Shown piece by piece: positions 10,167-22,422 of a DNA stretch of 64,000 nucleotides (positions within the stretch are counted from its first letter, which is position 1; every line of letters starts with the position of its first letter). The position numbers and the translations under genes were made by a program. The DNA is from Turnera subulata. Lineage: Eukaryota > Streptophyta > Magnoliopsida > Malpighiales > Passifloraceae. The stretch lies in NCBI GenBank assembly GCA_028386065.3, contig JAKUCV010006750.1:97515-161514 (forward strand), given 5' to 3'. The notes under the pieces were generated by a model, which did no database searches, was not told where the DNA came from, and worked only from the letters and a program-made list of their open reading frames with translations.

Positions 10167-12183
10167 AATTTACCAAATAAAAATAATCTTGGGTAATTAT
10201 TTCAGGGTAAATTATGCGTCGGATTTCGAAACCGAACTCTGTCCCACGCTCAGGATTTTTCTGCGTATTTTACGGACTAAAATTGGAATTTTTCGGGTCC
10301 AGGAATCTTCAAAAAAAGTCAGGTTTAACCTCGTATTATCGGGCCAGAAATTAAGTCAAGGGGGTATAATAGATATTTTCTGGTCCGGACGGGACACGAC
10401 TGCATAGTGCAGCCGCCTTCTCTTGTGTGCCCGTGAGCTGCTCCTGTGTGACTTGTGACCCTGCATGATTTATTTTGCCGTACTCTTCACCACCTGCAAA
10501 AACACACCAAAACCACCCAGCCCACCTTCTGCAAAATTCCTCTGCAACCTCAAACTCCAGTAGAAATCCTCAAACAAGATATACAACCCAATTCCCTTCA
10601 TTTCACCAAAACCAGAAAATAAAAAGGAGAAAAAAAGAGTAAAGAAAGAAAACAGAAAAAAAGAAAAGAAAAAAAAAGAGAAAAGGGACGAGAGGGAGGG
10701 GCTGCCGCCACGTCACCACCGCAGCCGCCACCTTCTTTTCTTCACCATCAACCGCCGGCCGCCACACGCGACACCACCTCACCATCGCCCCTTTCTCGCC
10801 GTCGCCGTTCGAACGCGACTAACGCCGCCCGAGCCTGCCTCCTGACGCGCCTCCGGTAGCAGAGGACCCGACGGACGCCTCTTTGCTCCCCGCTGCAGCA
10901 GTCGCCGGCGAGCTCTGTCCCCTGCTGCACCACGATCTGCGGACCGTCTCGCCTCAGCGCCGCGTCGTCCTCCCAGCCATCGTCTCGCCCCGATCTCGCG
11001 CCGCCATTCCTAGGTGAGTAACCCGTTTTGTAAACGGGTATATGGAGGAAGGAGATGACCCGTCTGGTCGGGCGGGTCGACCCGGTAGCAGGGGTTGACC
11101 CGAGTTGTGGTGTGGGCCGCGCCTTGGGCTGGGCTGCTTGGGTCTGGGTGAGGCTGGGACTTGGGCTAGCGCGGGTCTGGGCCGGGCGTGGGCTTCATGC
11201 CTGGTTCTGGGCTCTGCGTCTGGGCCAGGCCTAACCCTTGGGCTAGTCTGAATGTAAAAAAAAAGAAAAAGAATAAAATCTGAAAAGAAAAGAGAGAATA
11301 ATAATAATAATTTTGGAAAATAGAATTTTAATGGTAATTGTATTCTGGAAAATATGTGGTAAACCATATGAGAAATATTTATTTTGGGAATATATAGATG
11401 GTAATAATAATTATTTTTAACAAATATTTTGGAAAGTACATACTCAAGGAAAATAAAATTGGAAAGGGTATTATCAAAATAATTATGTACCGGAATAATA
11501 ACCGGATATGATTATAGTAGAATATTACCGGCCTATGTAATTAAATGGTGAATTATGACAATAATAGAAATAACCCGGGAAAGTACCGAGTAGGTTCAGT
11601 AATTATTCTACGGTTTATAGTATTAGTCGAGCATGTGCATATCATCTTATATGTGCATAAATTGTTGTTTGATATAGGAATTGATAACGAGCAGTACCCT
11701 GAGGAGCCTGAGCCGGAACATTTCGAGGATTTTCAGGAGTAGGAAATCGGCTAAGGTGAGGATAAGTAATTATTTATATACTGCCGTAGTACCGAGTTGC
11801 TGTTTGGGTGTTATATGCTTGAATAATTCTTGTGGCTGTGAATGGTTGTTGTGAATTGAATTTGAATGATATTTGTTGCCATTGATTTTGCCGAATTGAT
11901 GCTACTGTTGATGTTATTGATAATGTTAGAAATGTTGGTACTAATAGATTATTACTGTTGTTGTTGTTGACCGTGAAATTGTGGGAGTAGAGTACCGAGG
12001 GTACCAGTTAAATGAGCTTGTATTATTCAGACGAGCGGAGAGGCTGTGAGCATACTTGGGATAATAAGATAATGGAGGATAATAGGAATTAGGTAACTAG
12101 GAATAATAAAACTGGTCACACTTAGACATCTAGTAAGTCACAGTTAAATGCTGGAATAGCCAGATGGTAGTCTTATTTTTATG

Positions 12184-12300
12184 GTGCTGGGGGAGAGTGT
12201 GCTTGGGGTCTGCTCCCTATCTGTACCAATTTTATTTTAGGCGCTGGGGGAGAGTGTGCTTGGGGTCTGCTTCTTGTCTGTGCCAGTTTTACGTGGAGGT
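12184..12300 (+). repeat. Two-copy tandem repeat in LTR B
   Basis: A unit starting GCTGGGGGAGAGTGTGCTTG occurs twice. In the first copy GGGAG can pair with CTCCC. LTR F has the same two-copy repeat at 43166-43270. Confidence 0.75.
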
Positions 12301-12515
12301 ACCAGGGCGGGGTCCACGGGCTAGCTAGCTTGACTACCAGGCGACGACCATCATTTAACTAGTGATAGGGGCCCTGATAATAAAATTTGGTATAGCGAGT
12401 CTAGAATCACAGAGTGTGTTATTTAGGGTTCGTATGAACCTTAGATATTTACTGTTGATGTGACTTGGATTATTTACGGTTACTGTATATGTATACTTGC
12501 TTATGGATTTTACCC

Positions 12516-12563
12516 GGTGAGCACTTCGGACTCACCCCTCGCCTGCGTGACCTGGTCGCGTAG
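12516..12563 (+). promoter_or_regulatory. Conserved double hairpin, LTR B
   Basis: Stem one is GGTGAG / CTCACC around CACTTCGGA. Stem two is CTGCGTGAC / GTCGCGTAG around CTG, nine pairs with two G-U wobbles. It is followed by GCTCAGGTACG, which is conserved among subfamilies. Confidence 0.7.
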
Positions 12564-13189
12564 TTTGTTTGTGCGTAGCTCAGGTACGTTTGAGGCAAGT
12601 TGTGGCGCACCCTCTGCTAGGCCCGGATCCATCCTGCGCTGCATCATGTTTATATTGCTGTCTATTGCTGTGTTGTATTAAGACTTCCGCTGCTTGCATT
12701 TTATTTCTTAATTCGGTTGTTTGTTGTAATAATGTTCCCGTGCCGGGACAAGTATTGTTGATGTATTATGTACTTTTATTGTATGAATACTGTCGGTTGT
12801 GTTATTTACCATTGTGGTTACTGTAATAGTACATGGTCCCTCGTGTTTACGGTGTATAGCGGTAAATACGGATCGGGGCGTTTCATTTAGATTTTTACCG
12901 GGACTGTAAAAGTCTTTTTACAGCGATTTAATTAATCTTGGGTAATTAATTCAAGGTAAATCGAGCGTTATTTTTCGTAACCGAGGGTTTTACCGCGCTC
13001 GAGATTTTTTTCGTGGATTTTACGGACCAAAGTTGGTATTTTTCAGGTCCCGGAATCCTCAGAAAAATCACACCGTAAAATAACTAAGGGGGTATCAGTT
13101 ATTTTCTGATCCGGACCGGACTCGCTCCACAATGCAGACAAGCTACATTATTGATCGTCACAGGCTGTACAGTATTATCATCTCTATAA

Positions 13190-13560
<371 letters not shown>

Positions 13561-16439
13561 GAATGAACAGTGCCGTCACCCTTGGGTCACTGTGCACGCC
13601 GACGAAATCCACCCCGCCGTTCGCTGCACCGCCGCCACCATCGAGCTCGCCGTGTCGTCGCGACCTCAACCCCGTTGCTCCCGTCGTCTTCCGCCGCCTG
13701 ACGGGCCGTGACGCGCCGTTGACCCCGGCGGAGGACCCGCGGATGCGTCTTCCTCCGCGCCTGCAATTGCTCCTGCCGTCGCCGCGCCGCCTTTCCACCG
13801 CCCTTGGAGTCGCCTCGAGCTCGCCTTCCTCGCGGCTTCCTTCTCTTCGCGTCAGTCGTGCCGCCACCGTCATCAAGGTGAGCAACCCGTTTTCACGGGC
13901 AGTCCGAATTCTTTTCTTTTTTTTCAAAAAAATAATATATATATAACTAATTTCTGCTAATTAATTTCTGGAAAAAAGGGTAAATATTATTTTGGAAAAT
14001 TATATGTAATATTCTGGGTTTGGGATTTTGAAAATATATATATACTTTGACTCTTGAAAATTAAGATAATTATATGTTGTTTTAGAAAATTAATATTATG
14101 TTATTCTAGGAAAGATATATATTAAGATTGTATTTTCTGAAATGTTATTATTTTTCTGAAAAATTATGGGAATACTTTTGGAAACATATATATAGTATAC
14201 ATAAATAATATTTCTAAAAAAAATAAATTATTATGTTGATATATAATGGTTTGGAAATATAATTTTGTCTTTAGAAAATATATATATGTATATTTATAAT
14301 TCGTATTTATTTTCAGGAAAATAAGTTTATATAATTATATTTACTGGAAATATGATTTTCTAATATAGTAATATTTGGTAATTATTATTGGCAAGTAATA
14401 TGTATTATGGAAATAATTTTTGGGAAAATACATATATATGATGTAATTTCTAGGAAAATTATATTGTTATTATTTTGGAAAACAAAGTATAATTACTCTG
14501 AAAAAATACTTAATGTAACAACCCAGGTAAAAATTTCATTTTTACCGGGACTGTTTAAGTTAATTTACAGTAATTTACCATTGAATTTTAATCTTGGGTA
14601 ATTAAATTATGGTAAATCGAGCATTGGATTCCGAAACCGAGCCTTGTCCCACGTTCGGGATTTTTCTGCGGATTTTACGGACCAAAGTTGGGATTTTTCC
14701 AGGGCCAGAAATCTTCAAAAAAGTCGGGTTTATCCTCGAGTTAACGGACCAGAAATAAAGATAAGTGGGTATACCGGATATTTTCTGGTCCAGGTGGGTC
14801 ACATTTCACATGCAGCATAGTAACTGCATAATTGAAGCTCAATTATTCTGCCGCCTCTTCCTGTTATGCCTGTGATTAACCAGTTATTTCTCTGCCTATT
14901 TAACGTGTGCTTCATCTGCCTCTATGCACACCACAACTACTCAGTATCACCACCATCGCCTCACTTCCCTCTGCAAATTTTTCTCTGCAAACTACCTCTG
15001 CCCAGCCTCTTCCTTTGAAACCAGAAAAGAAAGAAATAAAAAAAAAAGAGAGAAAAACATAACACCACACCCAACCCCTCACTGCCACGTCACCTACCTC
15101 CTTCTTCTTCTTTCTTTTTTTTTTTCCGGCTGAACACAACCACTGCCGCCGCCCGGAACCATCACTACCTGCTTTCCTTCTCCTTCCTTCCTTCTCCCTC
15201 GCGGCCACTCTCCCTGCTGTCGTCGTCGCCGTCCGAGACGAGACGAGCCGACCAGAACGAACTCGCCCCGCTGCTGACCTCTCTCGCCCGAGTTCTCCCT
15301 GCCTCCTGCTGCAGACACCAACGCCGCGCCTCCCTCGCATCGCCTCGCTCCCATTCCTGTGTCGCCTCCCTCCCTCCTTGCGTCGCGCCGCCACACTTGC
15401 TCGTTCCGTGCCGCACCGTCGAAGGTGAGCAGAATTGAGGAAGACGTGACCCGTTCAATGACGGGTGGGTCGGGCCGACCCGCGTATTAAAAACCGAGTT
15501 AGAGGATTTGGGCTGAAGCTGACGGGCTGGGGCTTGAGGCCTTGGGCTGTTGGTCTGGGCCTAACATGCCTGGGCTGACTGCCTTGCTGGTCTGCTCCTG
15601 CGCCTGGGCTCTAGCTTGGGCCTTGGGCTGGGCTTGGACTTGGCCCAGTCCAGAAAAAAAAAGAGAAGATAATAATCTGGTTTTAAAAATTGTTTTCTGA
15701 CACTAAATAATTTTTGGAAAAATATATATATATACATGATTTAATTGGAATTATTTTTGGGAATATATATAAGGTAAGTAATGATTATTTTGGAAAGTAC
15801 TTACTCATGGACTAATTTTGGAAAAGATATTATCAAGGTAATAAAATACCGGAATAATATCCGGGTATAAGTATAAGTATAGTATGGTAATAACTTGACA
15901 CTTGAAATAAATGATGAATGATGATGATAATGGAGAATTAAACCGGAGAAGTAACTGAGCCGAGTTTATATTTAATTTCCAGTACACAGTATTAGTATGA
16001 CATTTGGATATCACCTTATGTGTGCATATTATTTGATTGATATAGGAGTTGATAACGAGCAATTTGCTGAGGAACCGGACTTGGAATCTGTCGGACAGTT
16101 TCATAATTGAGTAATCGACTAAGGTGAGGATGGATAACCCTTGTTATGTTGCCTGTAATACTTTGTGTGCTTTGTTGTTTGATTGAACTGCTGAGATGTT
16201 CTTTGTTGGCTATTTGACTGCTGTGGTTATCATTGTTGTTATTGGACTGAGATATTGATTTTATGTTGAGATTGATGTTGAACTATTGACTGTGGATAAT
16301 TGAGAAATGGAAATTGGAAATTGGAAATTGCAATTGATATGAGATGATAATATAATTGTCATGTGGAAAGTAGTGGTACGACCCGATGGTTTGAAAATTA
16401 ATTATGGGATGCTATGGTCGGTTACTTGGTTTGGATGGT

Positions 16440-16575
16440 ATGTCGATGCCTGAGGTTGGGGTATACCGAATACCCAGCGGTTCGGATATACTGAATATCC
16501 GGTTGGCATGATGATGCCTGTGGTTGGGGTATATCGAATACCCAGTGGTTTAGATATACCAAATATCCGGTTTTG
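16440..16575 (+). repeat. Palindrome repeats in LTR D
   Basis: A unit of about 70 bp occurs twice. Each has two short hairpins: GGGTATACCGAATACCC (or close) and GGATATACTGAATATCC (or close). They occupy the position of the GGGATGTTGATCCC array in E. Confidence 0.72.
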
Positions 16576-16815
16576 GGTTGTTGAACCCGGTATGGTAAGA
16601 ATGGTATGGATCTATTTGACCTAGCATCCGGAATTAATTGATAACCTGGTACGACCCTAGCTTGTCCAGTGACGGGGGACCCAGAAAATAAAATTGGAAA
16701 TTATGTTAAATATTCTTTTGGTCTTGGCTCAGTCTTATTTGAGATGTGCTATTGATTTGCTTGTGTTTGCTTTACTGTATTACGGTTTCCTGCATATCAC
16801 TGTTTATCCTTCGTC

Positions 16816-16864
16816 GGTGAGCACTACGGACTCACCCCTCGCCTGCGGGGTTTCATCTCGTAGG
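16816..16864 (+). promoter_or_regulatory. Conserved double hairpin, LTR D
   Basis: GGTGAG / CTCACC followed by CCTGCGGG / CTCGTAGG. The second stem differs from that of E by one base, which turns a G-C pair into G-U, so pairing is kept. Confidence 0.68.
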
Positions 16865-18818
16865 TTAAGTTGTTTCGTAGTTCAGGTACGATGATCGATG
16901 GCTGCTGCTTTCTTCTCCACCTGACTCCGGATCCATACCTCCGCTGCATGTGCATAAAGTCTTCCGCTGCTGTTCTGTTGCATATGATGCCGTATTATAT
17001 TTCTGCTGCTGTGATAGCTTGTTCATATGACCTTGAGGTTGTTTGTCACTCTGCCTCTGTTGCTTGCTCTTTTCTCTACTGCAGTTATATATTGTGAGCT
17101 GTGAGCTGCTGAATAATGGTCCTCGAGTATGGGTGGCAGTTGTATTATATGGTTTGCTGATGTAAATATGTTTGGGATGTACTGTCTGTTCTATCAATAA
17201 GAATAGTTCCGGCACGTGTTTGCTGTGTATGGTAAATACGGGTCGGGGCGCTTCACTTAAAGGAAAGTGTAACAGCCCGGGTAAAAATGTGGTATTTTTA
17301 CCGGACTGTAAAAGTCTTTTTACAGTGATTTACCTTTGAATTTAATCTTGGGTAATTAATTCAAGGTAAATCGGGCGTCATTTTTTGAAACACAGGCTTT
17401 TCCCGCGCTCGTAACTTTTCCGTGGATTTTTCGGACCTAAGTTGGTATTTTTCGGGTCCCGGAATCTTCGGAAAATCACACCAGAGAATAACTAAGTGGG
17501 GGTATCAGTTGTTTTCTGGTCCGGTCTGGACACGACTGCGTGATTGAGTCACGCAGCCGCCTCTTCCCTGTTACACCTGTGACTACCTGCCCGTGACTCT
17601 GCCTTCGTTTTCCATGCACGCCATCTTCTGCAAAAAAACACTGCCTACACTTGCAACCCAACCTCTGCGACCGTTACCATATTCCCTGCTTCACCTACAC
17701 ACTCACAAATCTGCAAAAGAAAGAAAAAAAAAACTAGAAACATAAAAACTAACAACCCACACCGACAACAACCACCACCGAGACAGCCACCGTCGGCCAC
17801 CATCATCTCCACACACACCCCCGCGCACCGCCATCAGTTCCTCCGGCTCCTGCCTTTCTCTCCTCCTTCTCCTCCTCCTTACCTCGTTGCCGACGCGACA
17901 AGCCGGTCGCGCTACCCTGATGAAGCCACGCCGACCACACGCTCGAGCTGCCGTCTCTTCCTTGCTGCCACTCCGATCTGCAGCAACCGCCGGAGATGAG
18001 CCAAGCCACGACGCCGGCCTTTCTCCTGCCACGTCCCCTCGAGCCGTCGCATCCACCACCGCGACGTCGTTCTCGTTCCCCACCTGCACGCTGTTGCCCG
18101 CCACACCAGCAGCCACTGACACCGATCACTCTCATGTTGCCGTGCGTGTTTCCGTCGCCGTTGCACTGCCGTGTCCACCAGTAGCCGACGCCGCCTCCCT
18201 TCGCCTCCACCTCGCCGTGTCGCCCTCGCTTTCGTCTCCGATCCGTCCGAGCCGCCGTCGTCTGCAGCTTCCGAGGTGAGCAGACCCGATGGAGGTGGAT
18301 TCGACCCGGTTTCGCGTGGGTCGACCCGGTAGCTATGGTTTTGACCCGGGTCATGTTAGGTCGGGCCATGGACTGTGATGCTTGCACCTGGGCCTTGTGG
18401 CTTGGGCCTGCATCAAGGTCTTGTGGGCTCACCTGATGGGCTTATAGTTGGGAATTTGGTTATGTTGCTTGGCCCAATCCGAAATGGTAAAAATATATAC
18501 TAATGGGAATAAATAATCTGGAAAAAATATATATGTGGATTATATAATTTCTAGAAGATATAAATACATTGTATTTTGTAGAAATAAATAAAGTAATTAC
18601 CATGTTATATTATTTTCAAGAAACTAAGGTAAATATAATAAGAATTATATCCTTTGCAAAATTACTAAATAATGACTACATTAGAAAATGATAGATATAC
18701 TATAAATATTTCGGGAGTATAAGAATACACTATAATATCAGGGAATTATGATGTAGTAGTTATTATTGGAGAAGTATAATTATTTTAAGTAAGTAATTTT
18801 AAAAATGAATGTATATAC

Positions 18819-18820
<2 letters not shown>

Positions 18821-18900
<80 letters not shown>
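18821..18900. repeat. (AT)n microsatellite in E 5' LTR
   Basis: About 75 bp of AT dinucleotides. The matching tract in the 3' LTR (23964-23989) is about a third as long, so it has changed since insertion. Confidence 0.92.
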
Positions 18901-18903
<3 letters not shown>

Positions 18904-19933
18904 AAAAATTATTTTGTGATAATTATATTTTTAGGAAATGATAAATATCTTCATAAAAATATTTTGGGAAAAGTATTATTAATTTATGAAAATATTTTGA
19001 AAAGAGTTTTAATTAAAGTATGGTACCGAAATTATATTCGGACATACGTACGGTATAATATTCTCGGTAAAAGATGAAAATAAAAGATATGTAACCGGGA
19101 AGGGTTTATTTCGTAGTATTGGCATCATAGCATACCGATTATGTGCATTTATGTGAGTATATTGTGCTGTTGTATAGGTTTTGATATCGGGCAGTTTCCC
19201 GAGGAGTCAGCTTGGGACCGGACATTGTCTTCAGAGTTGAGTAATCGGCCAAGGTGAGGATGGATAACTCTTGAAATGTGCCTGTAATACTATGTGTGAT
19301 TTGTTGTTTGATTGAACTGCTGAGAAGATCATTGTTAGTTATTTGATTGCTATGGTTCTTGTTGTTGCTGTCGTTGGACTGTGTTGTTGGTCTTGTGGAT
19401 ATTGTGGATAATTGTTGAACTGTTAATTGTGAATAATTGGTGTTATGAGATTGTTGATTGGTTGGGTCTGCGGATTAACTTGTGATAATGGAAAGTTGAA
19501 TAACTTGAGGAAATGAATATTGGAAATTGTGATGATATATATTATTATTGGATACTTGATGATATGGATTGTTAATGTTGGTTCTGAGTGTGATTCGCTG
19601 ATATTGTCCTGCTTGATTGAACTGCTGTGTTGACTGTTATTGGTTTTTTGGATATTGTGTTATGATTGATGTTGGATTGTGAGTAATTGATGCTATGAAA
19701 CTGTTGATGGATTGGTCTGTTGTATAACTTGAGTTAATAGGAAGTTGGAAAACTGGAATAAACTGTGATATGGATAATTGGGAAAAAGGAAAAATGGAAA
19801 TTGGAAGTTGATTTGAGATGGTAATTTTATTGTCACATGGTAAGTAGAGGTACGACCGGATGGTCTGAGACTGTTTTGTGGTAGCCATGATCTGGGTTAC
19901 TTGTGATGGGCATGTTGATGCCGGTTTGATATT

Positions 19934-20217
19934 GGGATGTTGATCCCTGAGTTTGTGATTGGGATGTTAATCCCTGAGATTGTGATTGGGATGTTGATTC
20001 CTAAGATTGTGATTGGGATGTTGATCCCTGAGATTGTGATTGGGATGTTGATCCCTGAGATTGTGATTGGGATGATGATCCCTGAGATTGTTATTGGGAT
20101 GTTGATCCCTGAGATTGTGATTGGGATGTTGATCCCTGAGATTGTGATTGGGATGTTGATCCCTGAGATTGTTATTGGGATGTTGATCCCTGAGATTTGA
20201 TATTGGGATGTTGATCC
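19934..20217 (+). repeat. 27-bp hairpin minisatellite, E 5' LTR
   Basis: Ten to eleven units of about 27 bp with the core GGGATGTTGATCCC followed by TGAGATTGTGATT. In each unit GGGAT can pair with ATCCC across a GTTG loop. The plus strand happens to be open (repeating MLIPEIVIG), a consequence of the 27-bp period. Confidence 0.92.
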
Positions 20218-20457
20218 CGGGTTCTTGGTTTGATCTGGCACCATAAACAGGTTGATAGCTTGGTACGACCTTAGCTTATCCGTGACGGGGTCAGAAAGAT
20301 AAAATTGGAATAATAATAAAGTCCTTGGTACGTTTGGGTCGAGTCTTTGAGTTTGGTCTGTCTTGTACGGTATTGTGTTTGGTATGGTTGTGACTATTGT
20401 CTGTATCTCTTCTTTGAAGTATTATAGCTGCCTCCATATCTCTGTTTATCCTTGGTT

Positions 20458-20506
20458 GGTGAGTACTTCGGACTCACCCCTCACCTGCGGGGTTTCATCC
20501 CGTAGG
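20458..20506 (+). promoter_or_regulatory. Conserved double hairpin, E 5' LTR
   Basis: GGTGAG / CTCACC around TACTTCGGA, then CCTGCGGG / CCCGTAGG around GTTTCAT (eight pairs, one G-U). The E 3' LTR copy is at 25527-25575. Confidence 0.7.
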
Positions 20507-21860
20507 ATGGGTTATTTGTGGTACAGGTTTGGTACATTCCAGATAGGCTGCGTTATCCCTTGGACAGGACTTGGATCTATAGTTTGCATCAGTGTCGCAT
20601 ACAGTGTCTTTGTGAGTTATTAAGTCTTCCACTGTGCTACTTTTGCTATTGTTGGGCCATTGGGCCGGTTATGACGTTATTGATGTTTTTATTTTGGGCT
20701 GTTGAGCCCGAGTTTCTGTTGTATACACTGTATGCTGGGCTTTATTTGGTCAGGTCGTTACAGTTTCGGCACGTGTTTACTATGTACGGTAAATACGGGT
20801 CGGGGCGTTTCATTTTGGTAGCGGAGCGGGCATTAGGTCTTGTGGGGCAGTCCTTGTGTGTTTGTTGTTCTTGTTTGCATAGTTCGCTCCATTTGTTTAT
20901 TATTTTATCATTTAGTTAGTGCATTATGGATCCAGTCAAGGGACGCCAGCTGTCGCAGAACATTCACATAAGAGGTAAATGATGCCATAAATAAGCGAAA
21001 ATATAAATATTATTAATATTGCTAATAATATTATTACAAATATTAATATTACATTGATATTTTATAAAAAATACATTCTTCTCCTTGGAACGAGACTTGA
21101 TAGGAAAAGTAGATTCTTTTCACAAAACTCCAAACCGTTTTCGATCTTCAAGATTTTTTCTTTTTGAAAATTTTTGCCGTTGCCTCATTTATTACTTCAT
21201 CACTTTATACGTTTTTCGGGCTACAAATGCCAGTGTTTTTCAGCTCTTTTCCGTCTCATTATTTTCTATCGCCTTGGCTACCTTGGCGTTTCTTTTTATG
21301 GCTTTTACTATATTTTCCTGCATCTTTTATCACATGCATTCGTGACCGTTGTGGCTAGATTGATGGGACCATACCTCGAGTCGAGCGCATTTGCGACAAG
21401 CTTACACCTGTTTGGACATCATGGAGGGTTGCGAGACTTGATAGACATTTTTGGCTCATGCGGAATTTGTGAACAAGTGGATAACGTTTCTTTCGAGGGA
21501 CATAGGACATTCTCGTGATCATCGCCTCGCGAGCTAACGGATATTTTTTCACGAGGGAAACCAACGTCAGCGTTAGTTGTGCGTGTTATGTTTCTCGGGA
21601 TCGACGATGTTTACGTCCGATACGAGCACCGATCATGAAAACATGTTTTGTTTTAACTTCTTTATGTTTTGGTTTTGTTAAACGAATTTTGTTTTTAATT
21701 TCTTTATGTTTGATTTTATATCCTTATTGTTGATTTTTAATCTGCTTTGGGATGTTTTGTTTTTCTGTTTAACACAAGATTTCGTAACATAAAAGTTTTG
21801 ATTTAAAAAGAAAGCTTATTTTATTTATTTCATAACGGTTTACAACGGAGAAGAAGTACT

Positions 21861-22097
21861 CTATTGAGTTACATGCTTCTCTAAGTCTTTTACAAGTTTT
21901 TGGATGTTTTTGACGTGGGGAAAGAGTTCTGCGCACGCTAGTTCTATCTGCATCACCGCCGAGCTGACCTTCCTCAGTGAGGCATCCAGCAGCGTCAGTG
22001 TCTGCTGCGGAGTGCTGCTTTTAGCCGTTGCTTTACCCTTCCGATCCTCAGCTTCTTTGCCAGCACGCTTCTTTTGCCGTCTGCTGGAGACGACCAT
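21861..22097 (-). CDS. Antisense small protein in element E (conserved with C)
   Basis: A 78-aa product from the first ATG. The same frame stays open upstream for about 55 further codons with no ATG, to a stop just inside the TATA-like region. The protein is basic near its N-terminus (SSRRQKKRAGKEAEDRKGK) and then amphipathic, with SSAVMQIELACAELFPHVKN followed by IQKLVKDLEKHV, a likely coiled coil. Element C has a clear homologue (29165-29401) with about a dozen amino acid differences and an identical core. A TATAAAA-like box sits upstream on the same strand. No family is recognised. Transcription would run opposite to the retrotransposon. Confidence 0.55.
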   Translation of the reverse strand: MVVSSRRQKKRAGKEAEDRKGKATAKSSTPQQTLTLLDASLRKVSSAVMQIELACAELFPHVKNIQKLVKDLEKHVTQ

Positions 22098-22270
22098 GTG
22101 TTCTTTCAGACTGACGATGTTCGTCTTGAAGCGCTTCTTTGGCGGTTCTTCATCGGAGCTTGTCGGGAAAGCAGTGCCACCGATGTAGCTGTTGTCCTCG
22201 AAGTCTGAGGTGGTTCTTGATCTCAGTGGAGAGTCGATGGCTGAGTTGAGTGTCTCAGTTATGAGGTTCG

Positions 22271-22281
22271 GTTTTTATAAG
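22271..22281 (-). promoter_or_regulatory. TATA-like box upstream of antisense ORF (E)
   Basis: On the minus strand the sequence reads GCTTATAAAAACC, about 175 bp upstream of the antisense ATG. The equivalent in C reads CTCTATAAAAACTG at 29521-29533, so the core TATAAAAA is kept while its flanks differ. Confidence 0.45.
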
Positions 22282-22422
22282 CGGAGGAGATGTCGCTTAA
22301 GGGTATAAGCGGTATCTCGCGTTGAGTTGGGAACCTCGCAGAGTGTGCCAGAAGCTTATCGTGGTAGGACCCACGGATAAGACAGAATTTCGGGGACGAA
22401 ATTCTTTTTAAGGTGGGTAAAA

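Larger units (their letters stand above)
10108..12885 (+). mobile_element. Solo LTR B
   Basis: Starts TGTAACAGCCCGGG and ends CGGGGCGTTTCA, with TSD TTTAG at 10103-10107 and 12886-12890. It is inserted 25 bp into the 5' LTR of C. Within it a GC-rich exon-like region runs to a donor at 11014 (AG/GTGAGT), then an AT-rich stretch, an acceptor near 11677 (GATATAG/GAATTG), a short exon-like block and a second donor near 11755. It belongs to the same subfamily as the LTR of F. Confidence 0.9.
14514..17255 (+). mobile_element. Solo LTR D
   Basis: Starts TGTAACAACCCAGG and ends CGGGGCGCTTCA, with TSD CTTAA at 14509-14513 and 17256-17260, 2,742 bp. Inserted into the 5' LTR of C, only 12 bp from the later site of E. 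A donor AAG/GTGAGC lies at 15425, an acceptor TATAG/GAGTTG near 16046 and a second donor near 16124. Confidence 0.9.
17268..20812 (+). repeat. 5' LTR of element E
   Basis: From TGTAACAGCCCGGG to GGGGCGTTTCA. In order it contains the start hairpins (17278-17326), a GC-rich exon-like region to a donor at 18275, AT-rich DNA with an (AT)n tract, an exon-like block near 19179-19252, a hairpin minisatellite and the double hairpin. Confidence 0.9.
20813..22422 (+). mobile_element. Internal domain of element E
   Basis: Begins TTTTGGTAGCGGAGCGGGC, in which TGGTAGCGGAGC matches 10 of 12 bases of the usual initiator-Met primer site TGGTATCAGAGC. At 20926 ATGGATCCAGTCAAGGG encodes MDPVKG, resembling the MDPAEG start of gag in F; the rest of gag is absent. 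It ends with GAATTTCGGGGACGAAATTC and a purine-rich AAGGTGGGTAAAA before the 3' LTR, as in Del/Tekay elements. Confidence 0.82.

Noticed and set aside
17803..18432. Long frames in the GC-rich part of E LTRs (also 22904-23587, 37149-37945)
   Set aside because: Several overlapping frames on both strands of high-GC sequence; E LTR copies differ without a clear codon pattern. Better explained as LTR leader.
19934..20217. CRISPR-like array
   Set aside because: Direct repeats with nearly no variable spacer, in a plant LTR, present in both LTRs. It is a minisatellite.
19897..20244. Repeat protein MLIPEIVIG on plus strand and its antisense
   Set aside because: A 27-bp minisatellite is open in several frames by its period alone; the repeat unit is conserved at DNA level as a hairpin.
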